64,000 nt of DNA, from NCBI GenBank assembly GCA_012317185.1, contig CP048838.1:2728001-2792000 (forward strand), read 5' to 3'. This DNA comes from [Clostridium] innocuum. Its GTDB lineage: Bacteria; Bacillota_I; Bacilli_A; Erysipelotrichales; Erysipelotrichaceae. The notes below the pieces were generated by a model. That model saw nothing but the letters and a program-made list of their open reading frames with translations. It was not told where the DNA came from and ran no database searches. Made by a program: the position numbers and the translations under genes. Of this stretch, positions 27,084 to 35,681 are shown piece by piece (positions within the stretch are counted from its first letter, which is position 1; every line of letters begins with the position of its first letter).

Positions 27084-27732
27084 ATTTCAGCTTCCTTTCA
27101 ATCGCCTTTCCAATGAGGGACAATACCTTATTCATAATATAATACACAAGGAACACAATCAGCAGCGGTTCAAAATCCGCATAGGTCTGATTCTTAACCG
27201 CATAGAACCAGTACATCATATCATGCAGACCAATCACAGATACGATGGAGGTTTCCTTGGTCAGTGTGATAAATTCATTGATAACCGCTGGCAGTACATT
27301 ACGAAATGCCTGAGGGATAATAATATCTTTTCCAATATCTTTACCGGATACTCCCAATGCCTTCGCTGCCTCAATCTGCCCCTTATCAATACCATCAATA
27401 CCGGCACGCATAATTTCTGACATATAGGCACCGGAATTCAGGGAGAATACCAGAATTCCCGCAACCCAGTTGTTGATATTAAGCCCCGGAACCAGGCTGG
27501 GAATACCGAAATAGATAAAAAACATCTGTACATATACCGGTGTTCCACGAAACAGATCAATATACGCCGCAACAATCAGATTGAATACCTTGTTCATCCT
27601 TCTTAGAAATACCGTCGCCAGACCAATTAGCGTTCCAAAGAATGCGGAAGCCAGGGACAATCCAAGAATAACCGGCACGCCACTTAACAGCAGCTGCCAG
27701 AACCTTTCTATTACTGTAATATCAAAATTCAT
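27076..27732 (-). CDS. Amino-acid ABC transporter permease
   Basis: 218-aa membrane protein of the His/Glu/Gln/Arg family, with about five helices and the coupling EAA loop EAAKALGVSGKDIGKDIIIPQAF. The motif RGTPVYVQMFFIYFG near residue 65 is typical. First gene of the operon, directly behind the T-box leader, with AAGGAG before the ATG. Confidence 0.94.
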   Translation of the reverse strand: MNFDITVIERFWQLLLSGVPVILGLSLASAFFGTLIGLATVFLRRMNKVFNLIVAAYIDLFRGTPVYVQMFFIYFGIPSLVPGLNINNWVAGILVFSLNSGAYMSEIMRAGIDGIDKGQIEAAKALGVSGKDIGKDIIIPQAFRNVLPAVINEFITLTKETSIVSVIGLHDMMYWFYAVKNQTYADFEPLLIVFLVYYIMNKVLSLIGKAIERKLKYD

Positions 27733-27751
27733 AAAATCTCCTTCCTCTCTA

Positions 27752-28001
27752 TAAAAATAAAATCGCCCTTCAAAAAATCAAAGGACGATTGCTCGCGGTA
27801 CCACCTTAATTCCGTCCGTTTGCACAACGAACGACGCTTATGCCTGTAACGTCAGGTAACACGGAACTGCCTCATGCCGCAGCGTTCGACAATCCAACTC
27901 CCAGACACGTTCCATCCTGTTTTACTCTCCTGCTCTCACCGGTATGCAGGCTCTCTTTGCAGCATTTCAGATGTACTACTTCTGTTCTCAGTTGTTAATA
28001 T
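27752..28001 (-). ncRNA. T-box riboswitch leader of the amino-acid ABC operon
   Basis: On the minus strand the T-box sequence AAGGTGGTACCGCG is at 27794-27807, followed by a terminator hairpin (AATCGTCCTT / AAGGGCGATT, then TTATTTTT) at 27752-27790. Upstream is a Stem I with AGTAGTA and AGAGAG...GGTGAGAG distal-loop elements. The specifier loop appears to read GAACGTG between GATG and TCTG. If the codon is followed by a purine, as is usual, CGT (arginine) fits best; GTG (valine) and AAC (asparagine) remain possible. Uncharged tRNA would promote read-through into the transporter. Confidence 0.92.
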
Positions 28002-28007
28002 AACACT

Positions 28008-28035
28008 ATTATACACGGATGCAAAAAGATTGCAA
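28008..28035 (-). promoter_or_regulatory. Promoter of the T-box operon
   Basis: TTGCAA (28030-28035), 16-nt spacer, TATAAT (28008-28013) on the minus strand, just before the leader. Confidence 0.82.
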
Positions 28036-28183
28036 CACTTTTCTGTAAATTTTTTGAAAAATATTTCATGTTTTTGTTTCAAGGCATTTTCATCAAATTT
28101 ATATCATGAAAAGATTGTAAGATGGGCTAGTATATAGGGCGTTTCCCTGCTTTCCCATATACTGTAGGGAAAGGAGATGTTAC

Positions 28184-28693
28184 ATGATGATTTCAACAGC
28201 CGCATTAAAACCGGGAAGCATCGGAATTGGTGTAAACAAACAGCAGGCATATTTGAATATGATGCAGGAAAAGGGGTTCATCAATACCCGTAATCTGCAG
28301 GATGGTGTATATGGCACCAGAACGGAGCAGGCCGTACGGGAATGGCAGCGTTATGCAAACCTTCCGATTGATGGTGAAATCGGCAACGATACCTGGGATT
28401 CCATTGTAAACAAGCTTCGTGATCTACAGATTGTCACCAATATTCCTGTCGCAAGCAGCTCTTACTACCTCAGCTCTGGTGCGCAGGGAATTTCCGTCTT
28501 TAAAATGCAGGAATATCTGAATGAGATTGCTGCTGTCAACAAATGCTTGCGTCCGATACCGGTAGACGGCATGTATGGTCCAAGAACTACCACCATGGTA
28601 CAGCAGTTCCAGTATTTATATGACTTAAACATCGACGGTGTCATTGGAAAGGCAACCTGGGATGCCATCGTTAACGAGCGTAATAAGCTGTAG
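28184..28693 (+). CDS. Protein with two peptidoglycan-binding (PG_binding_1) domains
   Basis: 169 aa, AAAGGAG 7 nt before the ATG. Two repeats of the PF01471 type: residues about 15-72 (DGVYGTRTEQAVREWQRYAN...DGEIGNDTWDSI) and about 98-165 (DGMYGPRTTTMVQQFQYLY...DGVIGKATWDAI). No signal peptide and no catalytic domain. Such tandem modules occur in spore cortex or wall proteins, but this is inference. The inverted repeat TTTCCC...GGGAAA lies just upstream (about 28155-28172). Confidence 0.85.
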   Translation: MMISTAALKPGSIGIGVNKQQAYLNMMQEKGFINTRNLQDGVYGTRTEQAVREWQRYANLPIDGEIGNDTWDSIVNKLRDLQIVTNIPVASSSYYLSSGAQGISVFKMQEYLNEIAAVNKCLRPIPVDGMYGPRTTTMVQQFQYLYDLNIDGVIGKATWDAIVNERNKL

Positions 28694-28713
28694 GATGAAA
28701 TTCACAAAACGAT

Positions 28714-28743
28714 AACGGGAGGATTGTCTTTCCTGCCGTTTTC
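28714..28743 (+). terminator. Terminator of the peptidoglycan-binding protein gene
   Basis: AACGGGAGGA / TCCTGCCGTT with one mismatch, followed by TTTTCT, 20 nt past the stop codon. Confidence 0.7.
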
Positions 28744-28792
28744 TACATAGAATATAACAATAATCCACCAGTATTGTGATCTGCTTAACCGA

Positions 28793-28828
28793 CAAAAAAA
28801 GTACAGCAGAAGCTATCTGTGCTGCACC
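28793..28828 (-). terminator. Terminator of the 205-aa membrane protein gene
   Basis: GTGCAGCA / TGCTGTAC stem followed on the minus strand by seven T. Confidence 0.85.
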
Positions 28829-28833
28829 TGTGT

Positions 28834-29451
28834 TTAGGAAAAACGAATGGGGCGGTCAAATTCCAGAACCTCCTGTTCAACATACTTTTCTATTGCATTC
28901 AGCTGGTTTTTCTGAAAGATATCAGGCATCCTTCGCTTTTGCAGCAGATAGGTCAGCATGCCCAGCATAATAGACTCCAACGCCGCGATGATGAAATAAA
29001 TTTTGAGAAACAGTGTTAAAACAAGGAAGACAGCCAGAAACAATATGCCTACGATCATAAGCAGGCGACGGTTGATGCCCCTGTAGGTTTCCTCCAGAAA
29101 CGCTGTGTAGCGCTCGATAAAAGCATTCATTGCATCACTGCATGCATATCCCTGCAAGTCCAGAAAACGGGGACGTTTTTTTCTGGGATTGCGCATGCAT
29201 TCCTGTATTGCATACATCCGCATGGCACAATAGCGCGCCGCATTTTTATTTCCCTGCTCCTCATAGCAAAGTCCCTTCATATACATGAGCTTCATATACG
29301 AAGCATCGTCCAGCTCCTCCTTAGGATGCGTCATTAAATCATGCAGTGTTTCCTGCACATCCGCACCGGCGTGATTCTGCAGTGCAAAGAAGCGTTCCCA
29401 CAGTACATTCAGTCTAGCATCAAAAGCTGTTTCACTCATCATCTCATCCAT
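28834..29451 (-). CDS. Hypothetical two-helix membrane protein
   Basis: 205 aa, not recognised. The first 125 residues are soluble and helical, with a TPR-like spacing around YMKLMYMKGLCYEEQGNKNAA. Two membrane helices follow at about 129-147 and 149-168, then a short charged tail. AAGGAG lies 8 nt before the ATG. It has its own terminator, and nothing in the context suggests a function. Confidence 0.7.
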   Translation of the reverse strand: MDEMMSETAFDARLNVLWERFFALQNHAGADVQETLHDLMTHPKEELDDASYMKLMYMKGLCYEEQGNKNAARYCAMRMYAIQECMRNPRKKRPRFLDLQGYACSDAMNAFIERYTAFLEETYRGINRRLLMIVGILFLAVFLVLTLFLKIYFIIAALESIMLGMLTYLLQKRRMPDIFQKNQLNAIEKYVEQEVLEFDRPIRFS

Positions 29452-29537
29452 ACCCTTTACTCCTTTTTATTTCCATTATTATATCATATCCGTGAAGCAA
29501 TCACCCGCAAATGTAAACATACGCTCATATATGTATG

Positions 29538-30392
29538 CTATCCAGCAATGCGTTCCTTCAGCTTTTTCATTTCACTGGTACGAACCCGCTCGATATGCAG
29601 GGCAAGATATCCGATTTCTGTTTCCGGAATATCCTTATGATAGACCTTGCGCAGCTCCTCACAGATTTTCTGCGCCGTTTTGTAGGCATAGGGAAACTGC
29701 TTCGATACATAATCGCCAACATCCATCTGCAGCTCCTCATCCGATTGCAGCCGCAGCATCAGAAACTTCATATGATTCATCAAACGGGTATAAGACATGG
29801 AATTGGTATCGATTGAAATCCCATAGTCCCGCTCCACCTCTTCGATACTGTCGCGTATGATAACCGCTGTCTGCATCGCCTCTGAAACCTTGTCTTCCCC
29901 TCTTGCGGAATGCACGTGCAGCGTGATATAGCCGATTTCTCCTTCATTGATCGTATAGCCGCACATTTCCTCGATAATTGCCTTTCCCTGCAAGGCGACC
30001 TCATATTCCTCCCGGTAAAGCAGAGCGATTTCACTGGCGAAGGGATTGGAAATATCCATATTTGCCTTCATCCGCTCAATGGAAAAAGCGATATGATCCG
30101 CCAGCGGCAGCAATATGTTTTTATCAACCTCATGAAATCTGGCCTGCGCAAGCTGCAAAATTCTGCCTGCGACCTCAATGAAGACTGGATTGACCTCCTG
30201 TATGATTTCCATGGCATCCCCATGATCATTTGTTTCCGTGAACCGATACAGCTCCACGCCCGCACCCAGGGTGATGGAATCCCCGTTTTTCTTTCCGAAG
30301 CCAATCCCCTTCCCCAGGAATATCATGGATACACCGGATGCATCCTGTACCAGTACACTGTTGTTGTTTAATGTTTTTACAACGGTATACAT
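29538..30392 (-). CDS. BglG/LicT-family transcription antiterminator
   Basis: 284 aa: an RNA-binding CAT domain (1-55; NNNSVLVQDASGVSMIFLGKGIGFGKKNGD) and two PTS regulation domains, PRD1 about 70-170 (LPLADHIAFSIER, His-containing) and PRD2 about 175-280 (NHMKFLMLRL). It binds a RAT hairpin in nascent mRNA and prevents termination, with its activity set by PTS phosphorylation. It follows the EIICB gene by 38 nt. No RAT is visible before EIICB; the only RAT-like site found is in the manXYZ leader at 35594-35626, a possible target in trans. Confidence 0.93.
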   Translation of the reverse strand: MYTVVKTLNNNSVLVQDASGVSMIFLGKGIGFGKKNGDSITLGAGVELYRFTETNDHGDAMEIIQEVNPVFIEVAGRILQLAQARFHEVDKNILLPLADHIAFSIERMKANMDISNPFASEIALLYREEYEVALQGKAIIEEMCGYTINEGEIGYITLHVHSARGEDKVSEAMQTAVIIRDSIEEVERDYGISIDTNSMSYTRLMNHMKFLMLRLQSDEELQMDVGDYVSKQFPYAYKTAQKICEELRKVYHKDIPETEIGYLALHIERVRTSEMKKLKERIAG

Positions 30393-30430
30393 AAATGTCC
30401 CCCTTTCCTAAAACCCGTTTCCTTATACAC

Positions 30431-32047
30431 TTATTCCTTACCTGCCTGACGTAACAGATAATCCTCCAAATCCGATTTTATAATCGTCACACGGGGACCG
30501 TAGATAATCTGCAGACCGCGACTTTTCTTATAGATACCGGCAGCTCCGCTTGCCTGCAGCAATATATCATCCATCTGCATTGGATCCTTCATCGCCACAT
30601 GAAGTCTTGTCGCACAGCAGTCCAGACTTATGATATTGTCCTTTCCTCCAAGTCCTGCACAGATCAAAGAGGACAGGGCATCTGCATCGCTATCTTTTTT
30701 CTCTGTTTGCTGTCCTTCATCCGTTTTCTCCACCACAGCAAGCCTCTCGCTGACTTTTATTTCCTGTGATTCGCTTTCTCTTCCCGGTGTCTTGAAATCA
30801 AACCTTTTGATCAGAAAGGTGAACAGCACATAGTAGATGATAAAATAGAAAACGCCGACAATGACGATCATAATCCAGTTGGTTTTTGCATTTCCCTGAA
30901 GAATGCCAAACAAAAACAGATCAATCAATCCTCCGGAAAAGGTTAAGCCAACACCGACCTGCAGCATATGCATGAGCATAAATGCACAGCCTGCCAGTAC
31001 ACAGTGTATGACATAAAGCAGCGGGGCCGCAAACAGAAAGGTATATTCCAGTGGCTCGGTGATACCGGTCAGCATACTCGTAAGCGCAGCGGAAATCAGC
31101 AGTCCTCCGGCAATTTTCTGTTTTTTGGGCAAAGCACAGTGATACATGGCAAGGGCAGCTCCGGGAAGACCGAACATCATCAGCGGAAATTTACCGGACA
31201 TGAAGCGCGTTGCCTCTACGCTGAAGCGTACGGTATTGGGATCCGCAAGCTGAGCAAAGAAGATATTCTGTGCTCCCTGCACACTGACTCCCGCAATTTC
31301 CATCGTACCGCCAACTGCCGTCTGCCAGAACGGAAGATAAAAGACATGATGGAGCCCGAAGGGAATCAGTGCGCGCTCGATCACCCCGTAAAGAAAGGTT
31401 CCGTAATACCCGGAGCGTTGCACGATATCCCCAAACATATAAATCCCCTCCTGTAAAACCGGCCAGATATAGAACATCAGAATGCCGACCAGCAGATAGA
31501 TGATGGAGCAGATGATGGGCACAAAGCGTGTACCTCCAAAGAAGCTCAGAATGCGCGGAAGCTGAATTTTATAAAAACGATTGTGCAGTGCAGCCGTACC
31601 AAGCCCTACAAGGACACCGCCAAACATCCCCATCTGTAAAGAGGTGATGCCGGTCACTGAAGTTACAGAGCCTTCCGGAAGCGATGCCGCCATATCCGTA
31701 AGCTCCAGCATCGTAGCGATGGAGGTATGCATGATGAAAAAGCTGATCGCGGATGCAAGAACTGCGACCTCCTTTTCCTTCTTCGCCATCCCCAGTGCCA
31801 CCCCCATAGCAAAAATCAGGGGCAGATTCGTAAATACGATATTGCCGGCATTGCTCATCACCTTGAATATCATATAGAAGAATGTTCCTTCACCCAAAAG
31901 CCATTGCAATCCATAGGCAGCGATCATATTGGGATTGCTGAGTGACTCCCCGATTCCCAGCAGCAGACCCGCAACCGGAAGTATGGCAATCGGCAGCATA
32001 AAGCTTCTTCCCACCCGCTGCAGAACATTGAGCATACGATCTTTCAT
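30431..32047 (-). CDS. PTS glucose/maltose-family EIICB component
   Basis: 538 aa. The EIIC domain (1-about 420, some ten helices, GITEPLEYTFLF substrate motif) is followed by an acidic Gln/Glu linker and an EIIB domain (about 455-535) with phosphocysteine Cys478 in DCCATRL. Closest in pattern to MalX/alpha-glucoside-type IICB; the sugar is not certain. No EIIA is fused, so it borrows one in trans. The ATG at 32047 has no good ribosome site, while a strong AAGGAG...AAAGGAG points to an ATG at 32084 in another frame (see findings). Confidence 0.9.
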   Translation of the reverse strand: MKDRMLNVLQRVGRSFMLPIAILPVAGLLLGIGESLSNPNMIAAYGLQWLLGEGTFFYMIFKVMSNAGNIVFTNLPLIFAMGVALGMAKKEKEVAVLASAISFFIMHTSIATMLELTDMAASLPEGSVTSVTGITSLQMGMFGGVLVGLGTAALHNRFYKIQLPRILSFFGGTRFVPIICSIIYLLVGILMFYIWPVLQEGIYMFGDIVQRSGYYGTFLYGVIERALIPFGLHHVFYLPFWQTAVGGTMEIAGVSVQGAQNIFFAQLADPNTVRFSVEATRFMSGKFPLMMFGLPGAALAMYHCALPKKQKIAGGLLISAALTSMLTGITEPLEYTFLFAAPLLYVIHCVLAGCAFMLMHMLQVGVGLTFSGGLIDLFLFGILQGNAKTNWIMIVIVGVFYFIIYYVLFTFLIKRFDFKTPGRESESQEIKVSERLAVVEKTDEGQQTEKKDSDADALSSLICAGLGGKDNIISLDCCATRLHVAMKDPMQMDDILLQASGAAGIYKKSRGLQIIYGPRVTIIKSDLEDYLLRQAGKE

Positions 32048-32102
32048 ATATCTTCTGTATGAGTCGCCCGTATAGCGAATTCATACACTCCTTTCTCCTT
32101 AC

Positions 32103-32137
32103 AACCAAACCATATATAATATGGTACCAAGTTTGGA
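32103..32137 (-). promoter_or_regulatory. Palindromic operator-like site before EIICB
   Basis: The 15-bp CCATATATAATATGG (32110-32124) is nested in a larger repeat CCAAAC...GTTTGG (32105-32136). A standard promoter could not be placed with confidence here. It may be a repressor site; which protein would bind is unknown. Confidence 0.45.
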
Positions 32138-32218
32138 AGATATTGTAAAGGAAAAAAACAACATTCGATTTCCATATTCCGCCTGTATTTCTTTACTATT
32201 CACATGTACCCATATGCT

Positions 32219-32256
32219 GAAAAAGGGAGTCAACATTTCTGTTGAAACCCTTTTTG
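32219..32256 (-). terminator. Terminator of the man operon
   Basis: AAAAAGGG-TCAAC / GTTGA-CCCTTTTT stem, symmetrical, with T-runs both ways, 14 nt past the DUF956 stop. Confidence 0.85.
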
Positions 32257-32269
32257 TAAGCACGCTGTA

Positions 32270-32665
32270 TCAGCAGGATGCCTGATCCTCTTTTTTTCTG
32301 TGAACGATGCGTCTGATACTTCGTTTGGTGACATCAAGGAAGCTCAGGGAACGCACCATCCGCTCTTTGTCTACATAGTTTGCGACCGCACGCAGCAGGG
32401 CTTTGTTGTCGCGGGAGGAGAAGGAGAATGTACCGCTGCTTTTTGTCATGACTGCAAAGCGTGAAATCTTTCTGCCTTTGAACAATACAGAAGCAACGAT
32501 GGTATCCACCTCGTCCCAGGGAATCTGAATATAATCCTTAACATTGCGATCATTATAAAACTCGAAGGCCCGATCCCCTACCATGATCTTCCCATACGCT
32601 GATAATCCCATATAGGAAATACCCTTGACTGTATAATCCACCGTTGTGTTTCTTGACTGTACCAT
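32270..32665 (-). CDS. DUF956 family protein of the mannose PTS operon
   Basis: 131 aa, collinear with DUF956 proteins (also called ManO-like) that typically close manLMN operons in Firmicutes. Pattern: GKIMVGDRAFEFYNDRNVKDYIQIPWDEVD...FSSRDNKALLRAV, a small PH-like beta domain with a basic tail. Its exact function is not established; regulation of the man operon is the usual proposal. Last gene of the operon. Confidence 0.85.
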   Translation of the reverse strand: MVQSRNTTVDYTVKGISYMGLSAYGKIMVGDRAFEFYNDRNVKDYIQIPWDEVDTIVASVLFKGRKISRFAVMTKSSGTFSFSSRDNKALLRAVANYVDKERMVRSLSFLDVTKRSIRRIVHRKKEDQASC

Positions 32666-32715
32666 ATCTGATTTCCTCCTCTGCCGCGAAGCTATGCAAC
32701 CTTTTTAAACGGCTC

Positions 32716-33630
32716 CTACATCACGCCGCCAAGACGTGCCAGAATACCTACGATGAATAAAGCTATGATAATGATGATCGGTGATACCTTTTTCTTTAAC
32801 AGCCAGCAGCACAGCAGCGTCAGCAGCAATGCTGCCAGTCCCGGAATCAGCTGATCCAGATTCTGCTGCAGGGTTGTCACCTTTTCCACATTTAAGCCGG
32901 TGCTTCCCAGTGCATCATACTGCGTAATAGCCTCACGTACACCGTCAATGCCGCTGGACAGGTTATCCCAGTCAATGAACGCTCCCTTTGACTGTGTAAC
33001 CGTAGATACAACCGGTGTAAAGGAAATGCTTACCCAGCGCTGTACAAGAGATCCGATGATAAACATACCCAGAATGGATGCCCCGCTTGTTATTTTACCA
33101 AGCAGACCACCGGAAAGATCCTTTACAATAGAGGTTCCCACCTTGTAGCCGAACTCCTGTGTATACCAGATAAAGGCCCAGCGGATCACATTCCATGCCA
33201 CAAAGAACAGCAGTGGTCCGATGATGTTTCCGGACAATGCCAGGGATGCGCCAAGCGCTCCCAGAATCGGACGCAGGGTAAACCAGAATACCGGATCTCC
33301 GACACCTGCCAGCGGTCCCATCATACCGACCTTGACACCCTGTATTGCCGCATCATCCACAGACACACCGTTGGCACGCTCCTCTTCAAGTGCCAGCGTT
33401 ACACCCATAACCGGTGCAGACACATAAGGATGCGTATTATAGAATTCCATATGACGCTTCAATGCGGCAATCTGATCATCCTTATTCGGATACAGCTTTT
33501 TAATGGCAGGGATGATGGAATAACACCAGCCGCCATTCTGCATACGTTCATAATTCCAGGAACCCTGAAGGAACTGATGACGCCATGCAACTGACAAACG
33601 ATCTTTTTTCGATAATGTAATTTTCTCCAT
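32716..33630 (-). CDS. manZ: PTS mannose-family EIID component (ManZ-like)
   Basis: 304 aa; the ATG at 33630 has AAGGAGG 9 nt upstream. N-terminal pattern LSKKDRLSVAWRHQFLQGSWNYERMQNGGW, then GPLAGVGDPVFWFTLRPI, typical of ManZ. Membrane segments fill the C-terminal half, interrupted by a hydrophilic insertion around residues 215-260. Works with the EIIC encoded upstream as the sugar channel. Confidence 0.95.
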   Translation of the reverse strand: MEKITLSKKDRLSVAWRHQFLQGSWNYERMQNGGWCYSIIPAIKKLYPNKDDQIAALKRHMEFYNTHPYVSAPVMGVTLALEEERANGVSVDDAAIQGVKVGMMGPLAGVGDPVFWFTLRPILGALGASLALSGNIIGPLLFFVAWNVIRWAFIWYTQEFGYKVGTSIVKDLSGGLLGKITSGASILGMFIIGSLVQRWVSISFTPVVSTVTQSKGAFIDWDNLSSGIDGVREAITQYDALGSTGLNVEKVTTLQQNLDQLIPGLAALLLTLLCCWLLKKKVSPIIIIIALFIVGILARLGGVM

Positions 33631-33650
33631 GTTTTCTTCCTCCTTCAAGA

Positions 33651-34469
33651 TCAATAATCATTCAATATATCGCCAAGCGGATCACCGGTATTACTGCTTC
33701 CTCCGCCGTTATTGGAACCACCGTGCTCCTTCAGTCCCAGATAAATCAGTGCAATGACAACCCCGATTACGCCCAGTGCGATCAGCGTCAGCTGGTTCAG
33801 TGCGGCTAGCACAAAGCCCAGAGCGAAGAACGGCCAGGTTTCCTTTGTTGCCATCATGTTGATAACCATGGCATACCCTACTGCGGCAACCATTCCTCCA
33901 CCGACTGCCATACCACCGGACAGCCAGGATGGCATCTGATTCAAAACATCCGTAACAACACCCGGAGATACAACACACAGGGCGGCAGCAGGAATCGCGA
34001 TACGTACACCCTGCAGCAGGATAGCAAGCATCTGCCATACCTCCATCATGCGGATATTTCCCTTTTCAGCAGCGGCATCCATAAAGTGAACCATTGGAAT
34101 CGCAATAGTACGGCAGATCATTGTTAAAAACAGACCTGCTACGGACAGCGGTACGGCAACAGCAATGGAAGTGGAAATTGCGTTATTTACATCGGTTGCT
34201 CCACCCTGCAATCCCAATACCATGATGATGGCCGATGCAACAGAAGCCAGGGCGGCATCCGGAGCAATCGCTGCTCCAACGTTTGCCCATCCCAGCGCCA
34301 TCATCTGCAGGGAGCCTCCCAATATGATACCTTCCTTCATATGACCGCTTACGATACCGATCAGCGTACATGCTACCAGTGGCTGATGAAACTGAAATTC
34401 ATCCAGTACCCCTTCCATACCAGCCAGAAGAGCAACAAGAACGATTAGTAAAATTGTGATAATTGACAT
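33651..34469 (-). CDS. manY: PTS mannose-family EIIC component (ManY-like)
   Basis: 272-aa polytopic protein. GIVSGHMKEGIILGGSLQMMALGWANVGAAIAPD spans the family signature. About eight helices are followed by a flexible Gly/Ser/Asn-rich tail ending in GDILNDY. It is followed by EIID, whose ribosome site lies close behind its stop. Confidence 0.95.
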   Translation of the reverse strand: MSIITILLIVLVALLAGMEGVLDEFQFHQPLVACTLIGIVSGHMKEGIILGGSLQMMALGWANVGAAIAPDAALASVASAIIMVLGLQGGATDVNNAISTSIAVAVPLSVAGLFLTMICRTIAIPMVHFMDAAAEKGNIRMMEVWQMLAILLQGVRIAIPAAALCVVSPGVVTDVLNQMPSWLSGGMAVGGGMVAAVGYAMVINMMATKETWPFFALGFVLAALNQLTLIALGVIGVVIALIYLGLKEHGGSNNGGGSSNTGDPLGDILNDY

Positions 34470-34488
34470 TATGATTTCCTCCTGTTCC

Positions 34489-35469
34489 TTAAGCCAGCTC
34501 TGCTTTGGCTTTCTTTATAATATCGTCCATATTTTCTTTGGAATCGTTTGGTACCTTGCGCACATCAAACTGAATTCCCTTTGCTTTCAGCTTTTCAAAG
34601 GTTTTAACATCATCCTTGCCAAGTGACAGCACCTTGCTAACTGCAATCTTTCCGACGGAATGTGCCATGGAGCCGATATTCAGCTCCTTCACATCAACGC
34701 CGCCTTCAATGGCACGAAGCGCATCCTGCGGAGTTTCAAACAGCAGCATCGCTTTTGTATTTCCAAAGCGCGGATCCTTAGCGACCTGAATCATTTTATC
34801 AACCGGAACAACATTGGCCTTCACACCCGGAGGAGCCGCCTGTTCAATCAGGTTTTTTCGCAGCTCATCCTTTGCTACACCGTCGGAAACCACGATGATA
34901 CGCGTTGGCTTCACGGTTTTTGTCCATGCTGTGGCTACCTGTCCATGCAGCAGACGGGAATCAATACGTGCCAGCACATATTTGATATGGCCGTCTCCGA
35001 TTACGGTTCCCTCAGGAATCGCTCCCTGCGGCGTCACCGGCTCAGCTGCCTGTTTTTCCTGTGCAGGCTCCAGTGCCTCCGGAAGCAATCGAACCCCTTC
35101 CTTTGCCACCCCATATACATGTGCGGCAATCTCCTGTGCGGATTCCATTGACATTCTGGATGCAAATGCTTCAATCAGCATCGGCAGATTCAATCCTGTA
35201 ACGACAGCCCATGTGTCTTCATGTCCGTTGATCAGTCCACTTGTCTGATTGAACGGTGTACCGCCCCAGAGGTCTACCATGAACAGGACCTGTTCAGGAT
35301 TTTCGAATGTAGTGATTGCTTCTTCCATTTTTGCGCGAATGTCATCCGGTCCTTCACTTGGCTGCAGTGTTACTGCTTTTACATCGGGCTGCGTTCCGAA
35401 AATCATTTCCCCGGATTGCAGAATGCCTTTCGCAAAATCACCGTGACTTGCAAGAATAATTCCTACCAT
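34489..35469 (-). CDS. manX: PTS mannose-family EIIAB component (ManX-like)
   Basis: 326 aa, ATG at 35469 with TAGGAG 5 nt upstream. The EIIA domain (1-about 130) has His9 in ASHGDFAKG and DLWGGTPFNQ; an Ala/Pro/Gln linker follows (about 135-160); the EIIB domain carries IDSRLLHGQVATAW with its phosphohistidine. Such two-domain ManX proteins serve general mannose/glucose/glucosamine uptake. First gene of the man operon, behind a RAT-containing leader. Confidence 0.95.
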   Translation of the reverse strand: MVGIILASHGDFAKGILQSGEMIFGTQPDVKAVTLQPSEGPDDIRAKMEEAITTFENPEQVLFMVDLWGGTPFNQTSGLINGHEDTWAVVTGLNLPMLIEAFASRMSMESAQEIAAHVYGVAKEGVRLLPEALEPAQEKQAAEPVTPQGAIPEGTVIGDGHIKYVLARIDSRLLHGQVATAWTKTVKPTRIIVVSDGVAKDELRKNLIEQAAPPGVKANVVPVDKMIQVAKDPRFGNTKAMLLFETPQDALRAIEGGVDVKELNIGSMAHSVGKIAVSKVLSLGKDDVKTFEKLKAKGIQFDVRKVPNDSKENMDDIIKKAKAELA

Positions 35470-35509
35470 TTTTTCTCCTACCTTTCTTTTTTTGAATCCT
35501 TCGCAATGC

Positions 35510-35626
35510 AAAAAAAACAGGCATCACTCTTCCAGGCATCACTCTTCGATTGGACAGACTCCGCCTTTACTCGGTAATCCATCTTCTCAAATAGTTAATG
35601 CCTGTTATTGATAACAGTAACACACC
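35510..35626 (-). promoter_or_regulatory. RAT-like antitermination leader of the man operon
   Basis: On the minus strand, 35594-35626 reads GTGTTACTG, then the hairpin CTGTTAT-CA-ATAACAG, then CAGGCATTAAC: the two conserved internal loops of BglG/LicT-type RAT sites (TTACTG and CAGGCA). The 3' half, AACAGGCAT, can pair perfectly with ATGCCTGTT at 35515-35523, which runs into eight T (35510-35517), giving a terminator exclusive with the RAT. The 15-nt arm is duplicated in tandem (35518-35532 and 35533-35547), giving a second 3' arm without a T-run. The terminator loop is long, about 65-70 nt. Confidence 0.65.
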
Positions 35627-35652
35627 ACGAAGTATTCACTTTTTACGGGTAA

Positions 35653-35681
35653 ATAATATCATTGGTATCGCTTACTGTCAA
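35653..35681 (-). promoter_or_regulatory. Promoter of the man operon
   Basis: TTGACA (35676-35681), 17-nt spacer, TATTAT (35653-35658) on the minus strand. It is a sigma-A type promoter, not the sigma-54 type that drives many LevR-controlled mannose operons. Confidence 0.85.

Noticed and set aside
35512..35560. Possible tandem repeat as a mobile-element mark in the man leader
   Set aside because: Only two 15-nt copies; better explained as the duplicated terminator arm described above.
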